In this document: piece after piece, positions 24,537 through 38,000 of the stretch
Layout: the number at the start of each line of letters is the position of its first letter
Numbering within the stretch: the first letter of the stretch is position 1
DNA from: Helopsaltes ochotensis
Taxonomy: Eukaryota; Chordata; Aves; Passeriformes; Locustellidae
Direction of reading: 5' to 3'
NCBI GenBank assembly: GCA_013400155.1
Contig: VXBM01000555.1
Span: forward strand, 62,001 to 126,000
Length of the DNA: 64,000 nt
Translations under genes and position numbers: made by a program
The notes under the pieces: generated by a model
What the model was told of the DNA's origin: nothing
Database searches by the model: none
The model's input: only the letters and a program-made list of their open reading frames with translations

Positions 24537-24568
24537 TTAAGTACCAACAGTGACCTGTTGGTACTTAA
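24537..24568. repeat. Perfect 14-bp inverted repeat with 4-base loop
   Basis: The arms ttaagtaccaacag (24537-24550) and ctgttggtacttaa (24555-24568) are exact reverse complements around tgac. Pairing continues outward (ggta at 24533-24536 with tacc at 24572-24575) after a 3-base bulge. This is a compact, stable cruciform or hairpin of unknown role. Confidence 0.9.
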
Positions 24569-27500
24569 ATGTACCGATATAGTACAAATAAAAGATTTGA
24601 AAGTTTTAAGATGAGAGGTCTTCCCTTAATTGCAGATAGGCTAATCACAAAGAGACATAAAGAATTTTCAAAGTGAAGTGTTTGATATTTCTTTACTTTA
24701 ATAAAGCCTCTATTCAAGAATCATATTTACACTATTCTTTGATGTTCTACAGATACATCAAAATTTTAAAACTCCTCAAGTCAAAGAGAAAGGTTAATGT
24801 GACTTTTAAACTGATCCATGTTTTTTGGCATGCAGACTTAACACTTAAAAATTTAAAAATATGGGGACATTTAAAATACTGGAGTGTGTTTAATGCTGGA
24901 TAATGAATGCTTTAGTGTTTGTTTTAACAACTTTTTTGGTTTTTTTTTTTTGAGTTTCAATTTTGCTTGGAATATTTACTTGAATTTTATCAAATTCAAT
25001 GTAATTCACCAAAGACTGCTTTCAAAAGCCTTGAAAAAATATATTTAAATTAAACCGTGTTGGCATTCTGCATTGTAAATAACTACATACACTCTTAGTT
25101 TTAAACTAGATCACCCTGGAACATGGAGTAATGAGTAAAGCAAAATGTTTATAAAGTCATTCATAGCCTTCTAAATACCAGAAACCTGACAGCCACATGG
25201 CTTCTATTACTATTTTACCACACAGGTGTATTGTCATATTCTTGAAAAATTTCCACAAATTTTTTTCTGAAAGCAACACTGTCATCAACTTTAGAAAGTC
25301 TTCCATAACAACTATTCTTTTTTTCACTTTTTTCTTGACTGTTATAAAAATAACAATTGCCATATGAAGTTTTGAGCCCATTACATAACAGACACTGATT
25401 TTGTCTTTGATATTTTCTGCATCTTGGAGCTCACACATTTCTGCATATGGTGACAGTTGTAGCTCTTGAAAAAAAGGGCTGAAGAAATGTAGATTGTGTT
25501 CTAAAACAATCTCCACTAGACTGCTTCTTCCTTTAAAGCACATAATATCCTACAGTCCTGACTTTGAATTATAAACAGAATTGCAAGGATTAGCAGGAAT
25601 AAACTTACTACATTGACAAAAACTACTATTATTCACTTGTATGAAACAAATTATAAAACTCTTGCTCTGTGTAGAAGCTTATTTTCTATATACTTTTTAC
25701 TTCCTGTTAGTTGGACAGCTATATTGCCACACAGATATGAACAATATATATGCATTTTATGTAGATTACAGTAAAGAGAATCCTAATCAAAAAAACTTCA
25801 GTGCTTTTACCTCTGGACATAAAGAAAAAGAAAGCCAAAACCATAGCATGGATCTACTTATCTGAATAAGAAAAACAGGAAAACAAGAAAATACTAATGA
25901 GGAAACCCACCAATATCAGTACAAATAAAATAGGAGTCTTGCCACATTGAGCCAAAATTTTAAATATATGGTATTGACAAGGACACAATAAAAATGAACA
26001 AATTTAGATAATCTTAACGCAAGTACTGCTTTCATTTCAAAACTCCCTACTCGTTTTATAGTTTGCCTTGAAGCCTGAGATATTTTTCAGAAAGAATAGC
26101 AACAACGGTATGGCAAAGAGGTTAGGGGCTGTCAGAGACAAAAACACTTGAAATACTTGCACAGCCTTACAGTGGGATTTGTGACAAACATGGTAGGGAT
26201 GATTATATGTGGCTTATTCTGTTTATGAGTGTTAGAGACAGTAACATTTGGAGGCTGCCTGTTGGGAGGAGGAAGGGAAAATAATTTTAGTTAGCAATAG
26301 ATAAAAGGTCTTTTGCTAGACCTTTCAAATGTCTTTTCTACATCCATAGCAGTATTTAGCAATTTCAACTGACAATACCTTAAAATATGCTCCATGTAGA
26401 AAAACTGTTTAAAAATAACTGAACTGTTCATTGTGGAACCCTTAATAGCATGTTAAATGGCTGATCCTTTACCTAGATCATATTTAGAGACACCACACAC
26501 ATAATTATTCTGGTATTGAAACTTTAAGGAGATGATCCTGGATTTTTTACTAAAATTTACTATGGAAACCTTCTTCAAAATACTTCACTAACCACTAGTT
26601 TATGAATATGGTATTTGCAATATTTTCCCCAGGTTGCTAGCTTTCAGTTATCACGGTTTGTAGACAAGTGAAAATGTAGGAAGACATATTAACAACAAAT
26701 TATTCCAGTGAGATCATTTTGGCTGATCATTTTTGTACATCGTTCCATGATCAGCTGACCTTGAGAAATCTTCCGGAATTCCTTTTCTTTCAATGGAAAA
26801 TAGAGCTCTCTACCTTATGTTAAAGCCATTTTCAATGCTGTTGACAGTGGTACCTGAGCAAACAATAATCTAGTGGAGAGAAGACAAAGCAGGATTACTT
26901 TGACATTTATTAATATCTATCTCACTGACCAGTAACACTCATGCTGCAGGTGGTCTGTTAATACCATTGAGACAAGACTAAGAAGCTGCAAGTAGCCAGT
27001 TGTTATTAGGTGGTTAAGGGACTAGTGTACAACACAGGCTACTAATGTAGATTTCAGCAAGTCATTTATAAAAAAAATGGCTCCTGCACACAGACATAGC
27101 CTTAAATATTTCTTTTTCAACACGATTTCTTTTTCTTGGCACGAAATCATTTTGCAACAAGATCATTCATATAGATATAAGAAGTTATTCAACTTCATCC
27201 AGATGAAGTTTTTGGCAGGAAAGTCCTTTCCAGAAATAAAAGCATAGTTATTTACTCACATAATGCTGACTTTAAAAGTGCCTATACTTGCCTTGTGGTT
27301 ACCATGTTCTTTTTTCTTTTATTAAGAGACTAGTATTTGAAGATACCTACATACTTACCTCCTCATTTTTAAGATAACTACTTAGTAACACAGACACACC
27401 CCAGGCAGTTAGAAACTAAGAAAATGGCCAATTTGTCTGAAATGTTCATGGCTTAAATCTTACAAACATCTTAAAATGACACATACAAAAGATATTTTCT

Positions 27501-27754
27501 TTGCATGTAGTAGAGACTGTATCACTAAATGTAAAGTTAATCATATTAATGTATGTGATTGAATCACCTTATTTGTTCCTCATTAACTTTTTTCATACAT
27601 TTGTTTCCCATTAGCCTCATGAGGTTTATCAGTCAAGGTGATTGAATATGACAGATTTCATCTGCAGCTCATATGACAAGTTACCTGAATGAATATAAAA
27701 GCTTTTTTTTTCTTAGACAACTGCTAAAGATATGAAGCTCCACCAGCTTCCTAG

Positions 27755-28200
27755 AACCTGCAAGAATCAAGTAACCTGCAAGAATCAAGGAGGTGACATA
27801 AATTTGCTCTAATGGCCCTGACCAGCAATCACTTGGGATGTTCTCCCCTCCACCTGAAGGCTCCAAAGGATCTAAGTTCAGGTCTGGGCAGCCACACTTA
27901 CCTGAACTGGGCTGTCCTGCCCTGTGGATGGACACTGTCATATCATTGTCTCTAGTCCTACCTCCGGCCTCATCTCCTACCCTGGACCTGATCCATTACC
28001 ATGCCATCCTTGTCTGGGTCTGCTGGCAGCTCCTATACTGAAGTACCCCAGGCCCTGGTGTGTTCAGGTGCAGCCAGACTGCCCTCTGGTCAGGAAGGGT
28101 GCTTTTGCCTGTGTTAGGGGCATCCTCAGCACTGTTTTGCTCTTCAGGCTGTAGAGTAGCTCTGCTGTTCCTGCTTGCTGACACTGACTATGCATAATGG
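27755..28200. repeat. GC-richer segment, possible unclassified interspersed repeat
   Basis: Begins with a two-copy tandem repeat of aacctgcaagaatcaag (27755-27771 and 27773-27789). It continues as about 400 bp clearly richer in C and G than the AT-rich flanks. The style (runs such as cctgccctgtggatggacac) suggests an old mobile-element insertion, but I cannot assign a family or find its ends. Open frames on both strands look accidental. Confidence 0.4.
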
Positions 28201-31200
28201 AGCCACAGAAATAGAAAAGGGGGTTTTCTTTCCGTCATCTCTCCAAGTAAGCTGCCTTGTGAGGGGGGAGAAGGGGAATACCAGGAAAAAAGGAAAGCAT
28301 AAAGAGCATGACAAACACTGCTCCAAGCAAGCAAAATTCATATGTGCCTGAAACTACTATGAGCTGTGTTATTAGCACAACAACACACCAACTCAATCCA
28401 GCAAACTTAATTCAAGATCACTTTGATTTACAATCACATTGAACAGGATCTACGTAGAAGATGCTTGAGGAATGAGTCTTTTGCACCACAAAATGACTGT
28501 GGTTTCAGGATTCAGTAGTGCTGAAACATGCACAGAGAAGTACAAGTACCTGTAACTCTTAAGTACTTTACATTCTTTTTTCCCTCTCCTGTTGTAAGTT
28601 GCTTCTTGGGTATTCAAGAGAGTAATTTTCCCTCTGCATTCCCATACCACAGAAAAGGAACATGTGAGAAGAAAGCTAAGAAAATTAGTGAAAGTTTTTG
28701 CTGCTGAATTTAAAGAAGTCAGTATTTTAGCGTATAACCCAGTTATACCAGATGGCAAAGTATTTCTGAGAATGTTGTTCCATATAGAAGACCTAAGTTC
28801 TTAAAACATAGAGACAGTATCAGAAATGGTAGTACAAATACAGGGAAGTACTTCTAGCAAGAAGAGGAATTAACTGTTATAGCAGCTAACATTGATAATA
28901 TTGTTATGGTCATCGGATAAAATTTCAAATGCAATCAAAGCACAAAACAATGAAAGCACTAATAAGGGGCAGATGTTCTCTGGCATAACGTTTAACTGTG
29001 TTGCAAACATGAAAGCTCAGAAAGCAGAGGCAAGTTGAAAACTATCTTATGCATGCCTGAAGGCACAGAAAGCAAACACCCTGTTCTAATCCTTTGAAAG
29101 ATGAGTACAGCAGCCCTTTCACCTAGAAGTTCAGCAGGGTAATAAAAACATCTAATACTTCCAATTGGTACTTACTGAAAACACCCTGATCTGAAAGATG
29201 CTTATTTTTAAAAAAAATTCTTTTAAATGAAAATTTCTCTCCCTAGCACATATCCACAAAGCAGAAGTAAAAAATAGATGTGGTAGGCATCTAGCTCATA
29301 CATGATTTCTTAGAGACAGTTACATATTGTTGAAGTTTTGCTAATGATTTTCAGCCTCATCTGCTCCATATTGTTTTGATACAGGCCAACACGCCAGAAA
29401 ATTTCCCTGACAATCACTGGAAGATTTCTTCTAGACTCTTATGTCATCCTATTCCAAACCAGCTAAGATTGTGTAAAATAATGCTTTTGTTATTTGACAT
29501 GAAAACAAAAACTAATTGGGGTAGTATGCTCTGCAGTGTTAGTCTAGAAAAATTTTTAGAATAACAAAAAGATTAAGGTGTAGAACTTTCAAAAAATATT
29601 AACGTATTTTCAAATCACTCATAACATGGGTCAAGTTAAACTAGGAGTCAATGAAGTATCTATTTAAAGAATGTGAAAATGATAGCACTTCATACTGGGG
29701 AGAAGTTTCCTTCTCTCTTCCAGTTCATGTCCTGTCTGGGGTTTCCTAACAATTTCAAATTTTCTTGTTTATCTTACAGCTGAGATGGCACCAGAATATC
29801 CTTTATAAAGGATTTGCCCTCAGATTCTACTTTACATCTGGCTCTTATTTCATCTTTCTATATGAATGATGAGCTATTCTTCAGAGCCATGTAAAGTAAA
29901 CATCCTTTTGACAGGTCTATGTCGTGTTTTATACCTGATAAGCAAGGCAGGAGCTGTGAAATGAGTAAAATCAAAACCACTGGTTTGAGGCTATCAAAGT
30001 ACAATGTGAAATACTTCTATATAATTATTTCATCTCAAATGTATAAACTGGTAGCTTGCTCAATTCACATCACTTCTGGATGACAGTGGGACTGAACCCC
30101 AACTCTATCTTTCCAAGACCAAAATACTCACTGTTGTGAATTTATTCCATCAGCAGTCCATGAAGCTGGAGGGAGAAAATTCGAATATTTCAGTATGCTT
30201 CCTTAGAAGCTTGTGGCGAAATTTTACTAGGGTGCTAGTGCATATGGCTCCTAGTACAAACACATTTTCGTGAATTCACATAAAACTACGAATTTACTTG
30301 TGGGGCCTATTCAAAGCCAAATAAAATTAAAAATAAAAGGGGGGTGGACGTGGGGGGCAGGGGAGTGTGTTTAATGACCTATTACATTAATAGTAAAGCT
30401 TTCTGATAATAAAATTTCATCTACCAGAGATGATATTTCTCTACATCTTTGAAAGGTTGCACAAGTCTGTAGTGTTTACATGCTGTAGTAAATGACTTTG
30501 AGATAAGGCACATTTTGTAATATAAGTATTTCAAATGAATGTCCTTACATACCTACAGAATAGACAAGCACTCTAAAATATTAATTTTCAATTCCTATGG
30601 ATTTGAATCCTAAGTGCTTTCCTACGGTGAAAAACTTCCATAATGTCTGGTCTATGCCATGACAACAACTTTAGACTTTACCTCCTCACATCTCTGTAAT
30701 AACTGTAGTATGACTACACCATTCATTCCCCAGATTCCCATGGGACATTATTAATCTAAGAGTTAGTTTTGTGTGCCTGTTACAGCATTATGACTTCCTT
30801 ACTGGCCACTCAGACATCAAATTCTGGTTTGCTTATTACTTGTTTAAATTTAGATTAAGATTTTAGATTCTCTAGACATATGTTTCACAGCTAATCTGAG
30901 GAATTTAGTAGACATAATTACTTGGACATTTTTTTTACTTTAATGGCAATGGAATTGAAGAGTGACATGTGAAGATGTGGAAATTGCATTTTCAAGCTAT
31001 TTTTATTTTTTATTTAATCTTCTGGATTATATTTTAAAATAAAACACATTTTAAAATAGAATATGTATGTTAAATATATTTATTTTCAAATATATAAAAA
31101 AGAAGAATTCAATAATGGTGGAAAATCTGCAAGACAGTATTTGGAATATGATGCTATTTTCTTCCTCTTCCTATTATAGCATTCTGACATTCTGAAAAGC

Positions 31201-31676
31201 AAGGAATCTATCCCTAAGCCATAGACTTTTTTTCTTGTAGGAATTTCTATTTAACCTCTTTCTGCTGTAAATTTCAAAGCTTCTATTTGAGATAAAAATG
31301 TCACAGCTTTAAAATTACTTTAATAAATTAGAAAATGGCTGACACTTATGAATTTATGCTATTATTTCCTCTGAGGGAACCTAAAAACTCCATACATCAA
31401 AAAAATCTTATTTAAAATAGCTGCTCCTGCCCTCCCAAATTGATACTTATGTCACTAAAATAGTGCAAGCAAATTCCTGTGCACATATTAGCCAGATCCA
31501 CAGTTAATAAAATATATGTACAGCACCATATTGTGCTACATGGATATTAAAAGGCACAATGTGTCCAAAAAAAAACTACAAGTTTTTTACACTACAGAAG
31601 CATTTCTGAAATCAGTGCATATTTTCATTCAATACTGAGATCTTGGTACTGGGAAATGCTTTATCTAACCACATTA

Positions 31677-31703
31677 AAACAAACAAACAAACAAACAAAC
31701 AAC
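31677..31703. repeat. AAAC simple repeat
   Basis: About six tandem copies of AAAC (aaacaaacaaacaaac...). It is a tetranucleotide microsatellite of a kind common in avian non-coding DNA. Confidence 0.9.
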
Positions 31704-34159
31704 TGCTCACATATGAGTTCCAGCCGTAGAAAATTCCTTTATATTTCACTATTGGCTCATAGCATACTCTCAGGCATCAAAATGTTTTCTGTTGAAGTGA
31801 AATTGAGCAGGATAATTACAGCATGCTAAATAATTCAGGGCTCCATGTTTTGTCTGTGGTACAAGCTTATGCATCCTACATAATGTCAAAAGTAAATTAG
31901 ATTCCAGCTCATGACATTTAACAAGAATCTGATAAACAGGTCATTTCTCCCTATACTTTTGGGGTTTTATTTGCTTTAAAACAAGTCTTGCTACATTTAA
32001 AATACAACAACTTTATAGAGGTTTTTTTGAGTTAACCTTTGGAATAGTTTTAATTAAGGTTTCTTCACAATATGGATGTACCACTTGCAAGTATGTGCTA
32101 TATTAGTAATTTTATTCTCATAAGATACATTTTTTCCCAAGCAATTATTTTTTTCCAAAAACTTATGCAATGCATATGGCAACTCATGTTCTCTTAACTG
32201 TTCATATGTTACACTCAACAACCCATGCATGCAGATAATTGCATCTTCACTGCTGATATTAACTAGTTAACAAGAAAAAAATTATTTGAGCATTCAAATT
32301 CTATGCCATTTACTTTAAAAAAAATTACAGATGTGCATGTATTTCCATTGGATTAAGAACCAAAACTATAGAGAGCAAAAATATTGAAGGTGACTTTACC
32401 TAATTCCTAACCCACTTCCTAACTTTAGGTGCTAGACTAGCTGCCATTTCACTTAGCATAGAATAGAAACTGCAGATCATCATGTCTTAATCTGTCTGCT
32501 TGTATAACCATCAATCCAAGGGGCTAAGAGGGCCTCAAGTTGCAAGGTTAGGCATGTGTCTTGATTAATAAGCCAGTTTGGGGATGTTGTAAGAGATCAA
32601 TCCAATGTCCCAAAGGAATTCTGGCACAGGCAGGGTTTGAATCCAATTCCAGCATGGCTTCACCTGAGTTATGTGACTTTTCCATTGCCTACTGGTATTT
32701 CTTGGCTCATCATATCCTTTTTTATAACAGACCAGAAAATTACTGGAAAATAACGCATGCATAAGAGAATTGTCCTGTCTCCCTTCAGGAGGATATATGA
32801 AGTAAGTTATCACTCATGTTTACAAGAAACTTGGATACTGAGTAGAGAGGATCTGTATAATTTCTATGTAGAATTAACAGGAAAAGAGACAATTCAGAGA
32901 CCACAAACCTACAATTTTGCTTTGAAACTGCATATTTCAGAATACCAGAGTCTTTATGTTAATGTCTTACTCATCATTTCACTTCTTGGGGATTAGCAGC
33001 ACTGAAAACATCTAAGCTACAAAATTCTTCCTCTGTTCTTGTGACATACTTTTAGTCACTTTAGTAAATGCAATGTTGCCTGGCTGATTTTTAGCTCACA
33101 GCACAGAATATTTAAAATATGTCTCTCTTATCCACAGCCCCCTTACACAGTTATCTTACTTTTGTGCTCTATCAGTTACCTAATGCTTTTCCTCTCACTC
33201 TCATCCATATGCCCAGAGCTTTTAATTGACCTGACCTGCCGTGCCTTCTGCTTTGTTTCTGCCTTCTTCAAAGCAATCTTTGCTAATAAGAGTATATGTC
33301 AACCTCTATCTTCCTTCAAATCAACATCTAAGTATATATCTTCCTTATGAGTCACCCCCTTACTTATGCACATTTCTGTAGCAGTTAACAATAGCCAAAC
33401 TCCAGTCCGTCAAATATCTACAGTGAGTTTTTATATGTTAGCAAAGGTTAATGCAGCATATAATCAGCCTATTAGTTACTTCTAAAAACTTTTAAATACT
33501 GACCCTTTAAATTATCTTCACCTTAGAAAAGTAAGCTAGAACTCTGTATTCTCACAGAATGTCTTTCTGGAAAAAGTGATTCTCATCAGCTGAAAACCTA
33601 AATATTTTTCTTCCTGTGAATGTACACCTAGCTAGGACAGACATAAACATCCACTGAACTCTCCAAGTAAGGAACACTACAGTATCAATAAAAACCTGTC
33701 AGCCAACTGACAGCATCGCCTTCAAAGAGGCAAAGAGGTATGGAATCTACTCATAATCTAGTTTTGCACTATTTAATTTCCTTGAGTTTGTTTCCAATGC
33801 ATGTCCAGTCAGCGTTCATATACCAGACCTGTGTCTATACATTCTTAATCTAATCAGGCCTCGATCTTAGTGTAAAACAGGAAAAAAAACCCCAATACTA
33901 AAAAGAGTTGGGAATACAAGTCAACTCTTGAAGAGTCGGCTCTCCTCCGCTCCACTGGGGCCAAGCCTGAGGGCGGGGCCGAGCTCCGGGGACCAGCGGC
34001 TCCCCGACTCGGCGGGGCGGGACCGGCCGGGAGCCACCTGCCCCCAGCGCCTCCCTCCGCCCTCCCGGGACCGCGCCCGGAGCTCGCTGAGCCTCCGCCT
34101 CGCCCCGGGGCGAGGCTTCCTGCGCTCGGCCGCTGCCGCCTTCCCCGGGAGCCAGCCCC

Positions 34160-34384
34160 NNNNNNNNNNNNNNNNNNNNNNNNNNNNNNNNNNNNNNNNN
34201 NNNNNNNNNNNNNNNNNNNNNNNNNNNNNNNNNNNNNNNNNNNNNNNNNNNNNNNNNNNNNNNNNNNNNNNNNNNNNNNNNNNNNNNNNNNNNNNNNNNN
34301 NNNNNNNNNNNNNNNNNNNNNNNNNNNNNNNNNNNNNNNNNNNNNNNNNNNNNNNNNNNNNNNNNNNNNNNNNNNNNNNNNNNN
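34160..34384. other. Assembly gap (225 N)
   Basis: A run of N inside the GC-rich promoter/5' UTR of SLC27A6. GC-rich drop-out is a common cause of gaps in bird assemblies. Any open frame drawn across it is meaningless. Confidence 1.
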
Positions 34385-34508
34385 CTGAGCGGTGTTAGCC
34401 CGGGCGTCCCGCTGTGGAGGAGGAGAGGACGGGAAGAGCCTCAGCCTGTGCTGGCCCTCGCCTCCGCACCCTGCCCGGCCGTGTGCCCGGCGGCCCGGCT
34501 GCGGGGAG

Positions 34509-35022
34509 ATGCGTGGCTGGGACGACTTTTACCCGCTCCCAGTGCCGCCCACTTGGGTACCGAGTGCTGCTGTCGGGATTCTTTCCTTGCACTTCATCCA
34601 GAAACTCCTCTTCCCCTACTTCTGGGCCGACCTGAGATACCTGCTCAAAGTGTTGATCTATGGGCTGAGAATGGAGAGGTACCGGCTGCAAGGGAGGGTT
34701 GTCACCGTCCTGGATAGATTTGTGAAGCTGGCGGAGAAGCAGCCCCACAAACCGTTCCTCATCTACGAGGGGACCGTTCACACCTACAGGGATGTGGACC
34801 TGAGGAGTAACAAGATAGCACAGGTCTTCCTGCAGCACGAGGCTCTGAAGAAGGGAGACACGGTGGCCTTGCTGATGGGGAACGAGCCAGACTTCATCCA
34901 TGTGTGGTTCGGACTGGCCAAGTTGGGCTGTGTGGTGGCGTTCCTCAACTTCAATGTCCGCTTCAGATCTCTCCTGCACTGTGTCAGTAGCTGTGAGCCC
35001 AAGATACTGGTTGTGGGAGCAG
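34509..35022 (+). CDS. SLC27A6: SLC27A6 coding exon 1
   Basis: Encodes residues 1-171 plus the first base of codon 172. It starts at ATG 34509 (G at -3, C at +4: a moderate context), begins MRGWDDFYPLPVPP, then the hydrophobic run with SLHFIQKLLFPYFW, and ends KILVVGAG. The donor is gcag|gtaggg. The start was chosen because it is the only ATG before the conserved HFIQKLLFPYF block and an in-frame TGA lies upstream at 34386. The N-terminus is about 11 residues longer than I recall for human FATP6. It carries the conserved TVLDRF, KPFLIYEG and KKGDTVALLMGNEPDF blocks. Confidence 0.93.
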
Positions 35023-38000
35023 GTAGGGTATACTACTCATTCCTACATCCAAAGCTATTGTCACATCTCCCACATATCTGGCCCTCCAGATCGTTTATTG
35101 GAAACATGATTTACACATGTTCAGAGAATAAAAGAAACACAGGGGCTGGAGAGGGCTTCAAGATGTTATAAAGCTTCAGCCTCTCAGGCAGAATCAATTA
35201 TATCCATGCTTTGTGAACATCCATTTAACCTTTTCTTTAGAAATGTGTACTGCAGGACAGTTTTCAACATCTGAGTGCGAGTGTTTAATTGCTTCAGTAG
35301 AAGCTTAAAACATCTCTGAAAGCATTAAAATTACCTATTAAGAATAGTTTTCCATTACTTCTCAAGTAGTGAAATTTAATCCTATTTAAGTCCTGTACTT
35401 TATTCTCTTGTACTATCTCCCCATATTTCTACTGATCAAACACACCGCAAAACTGGAAGGTCTAAGCTTGAACTGTACATTCTCCCTGCTGTTCAGCTGT
35501 TTTCAGAGGTATGACAGTTTTCCAAGAATAAAGTTTTGGGAGTAGAGTACATAGGAGATTGATTCTTAATAACAAACTCACTGTTCGTGTTTGATTGTTG
35601 AAAAAAATGCTGTATTTGAATAGGGATGGTAGTGTGTGTGGTGCAACTTTCTGGAGTATTACATTTTTATTAAATTCTGCAAAAGATTTTAAAATCTTGT
35701 TGTAGGCATCCTGGGCATTGTGTGTTTAAATTTGGCTTAATTAGATAGGTGTATAAACTGAAGACAGATCCAAAACATAAACTTGCCATAGCATTTATGA
35801 TCAAGTGAAAATGAACCTGCAAGGCTCAGAGACCCCACAGAAGCTTGACACTTGATTGGAAGAAAATATATCAAAATATTGCATAATAATGTTGTTCCAC
35901 TCTCTACAGTATTGTTTCAAGTCTCCTTTGCCTTTATTTCTGTTGCACACCTTCTTGCTTTACTCCTGTTACACAAGTAACAGTTGTGTAACACAAGTTG
36001 TGGGGCTTTACACCCATGATACCTAAATAATAGTATTTTCTTCCATCTGTTCTCTGCTGCTACAAAGCTGTGTTTTCAAAAATGCATTTAAGGTTTTTCC
36101 CTTGCACCTTTTTAAACTACAAATTTTGTCATTCCGATTCTACATGGTTTGCTGGTTTAAGATGTCTGGTAGCTAAAACAAGGCAATGAAACAAAAGCCA
36201 ATTTAAATATAATTCAAATACATGATAACCAGGCTTCTGAACTGACAGCTTTTCATTTTGCCTTCTTACTTAATTTTAAAAACTTGTTTAGCTCCTTCTT
36301 ATGAACCTGTACTTTTGAGTGTAGGGATTGAGGAAGGGAATTCATATTCAGGAGCTTCCTGCTCATTGACTGTGACAAAGGAGAAACTTTGGGTCAAAGC
36401 TTGTATCTGAGAAAAGTTTTTATTTAAATCAGTTATTATTTAAAAGTTTTTATTTAAATCAATTAACTAATGGATGAAAAAAGTATTTGCAGAGCGGGGC
36501 CAGGAATTTTGTTCCTCCACTCTTTAATTTGCTACTAGCAGCTGGTAGTAAGAGCAATTGTGTTGAAGTAGGTTCTTCTGGGAATCTGCCTCTGCTCACA
36601 AGGGAAGAGCTATGTGCAGACAGCCGCTACAACAGAAATACCAAAACCAATTTGTCTCTCAGGTGGTATTTTACATTTTGGGGTTCTTACGTTATTAATG
36701 GCTTTTAGTCTCTGCTATAGCTCTGTCAGTCCCATGAGCCTTCTCAGTATTTTTCTTCACGACTTAGAGGCTCTTCTTTATGTTTATCTGTGAAAGAAGT
36801 TGAAGTTGCTAGGTCCTCAGTTGTTTACCATATCATACAAGAGCCTCTCCAAAGGCATCCAGATTTAGCAACTGAAAGTTTATACACAGAGCAGTGACTG
36901 TGAGGCCTAACTCATACTTTCAAGGCCACTCTTGAAAGAAACATATTGTACCTAATTCTTATAGATAATAATTTCCCCCTAATGTTTTCTGAAATTGCAG
37001 AGCAATGTTTAACACTGGGGTTACACAGTCAGTTACGTAATTCTTAGAGGTCTCTTAAACATCTTTTCATCCAGTGTAAATTTGAGTATCAAGGGATTCT
37101 TCTTCACCAATAGACGTGAGCTGTTAATTTTCCTCCTGTAGCACCATTTTCACAGAAGTGTGGATAGTTTGAACAGGGTATGTTGTTTTTTTTTTCACGG
37201 AGTATTTACACTAAAACCAATCAACTTGTGGTCTAATATCTATCATTGCCATAGACAGGCATCATGTCTGGCAATTAAGACTGTTTTGTGGCTTTTTTTT
37301 TTTTTTAATCAGAGAATAGTACATAATGGCAGTATTTCTGGATAGTGAAATTCTTTTTAAAAATATGTAGGTTTTTTACCCTCCACAAAGATATGCAGGT
37401 TAACCTAGCAATTCTATTTCTTGCAATAGTTACAAACTGTTGCTTCAGTGTTTTGGATGACATTTGGTCTTATTCATAGACTGCAGCACAGCAGAAATTA
37501 TCCCCTTAACAATTTGATTGCCTGTGCTCAGCAAGATCAAATTTGCCCTTGAAATTCTTGTCTTTCATAGCACATTCAAATAGGAACTTGTATACAGGTT
37601 CTACTGCTATATCTTACTGTGCATCTAGTTAATATTAAGGTTTCATTTATCCTGAAGGGAAACTTCCACCTTCATCTAGTATTTGAAATAATTCCCAGTG
37701 ATGATTGTTTATGGCTAAATCTTCCCTGCTCAGAATGGTGATCTAGGCTCCTTTTGTGTGAGATGATTGCATCTTGAATCTTTTTTGTACCTCGTTTTCA
37801 AAAATGCTTCTATTTTTTGCAAATGTGATACCTGCATACAATTAGGCTTGATACTATTTATGGTTGCATTTTTTTCCATACCTTGTTCCATTTTTTCGTA
37901 GCACCTCTTGTAAGATCACTCTCATGTGCCCTTTTTTACTCCTCACTTTTATTGCGTGCCTGCGTATTTTTCAGGCATTGTGGTTTGGTAACCCCATCCA

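Larger units (their letters stand above)
20526..33935. other. Long AT-rich intergenic region upstream of SLC27A6
   Basis: More than 13 kb with no recognisable exon, RNA gene or intact mobile element. Small features include an AAAT-type repeat at about 22795-22823, an AAAC repeat at about 31677-31703, the hairpin at 24537-24568 and a GC-richer segment at 27755-28200. Open frames are all below 130 codons and have AT-driven composition. Distal regulatory elements could be present but cannot be recognised from sequence alone. Confidence 0.6.
33940..35030 (+). promoter_or_regulatory. SLC27A6: CpG-island promoter and 5' region of SLC27A6
   Basis: Composition switches abruptly from AT-rich to very GC- and CpG-rich at about 33940 and stays so through coding exon 1. 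GC-box (Sp1-type) motifs are visible: gggcggggcc at 33971-33980 and ggcggggcgg at 34011-34020. No TATA box is seen in the readable part. The transcription start probably lies within or just after the 225-base gap at 34160-34384. The readable 5' UTR is 34385-34508 at most. It contains an in-frame TGA at 34386-34388, which closes the frame upstream of the chosen ATG if the transcript is colinear there. Confidence 0.8.

Noticed and set aside
33928..34398. 156-codon plus-strand frame before SLC27A6
   Set aside because: It runs through 225 unknown bases, starts without a normal ATG and is proline/arginine/serine-rich CpG-island sequence. It is not an exon I can support.
34395..34979. 194-codon minus-strand frame opposite SLC27A6 exon 1
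   Set aside because: It is the antisense shadow of a conserved coding exon, and the plus-strand frame carries the FATP family motifs.
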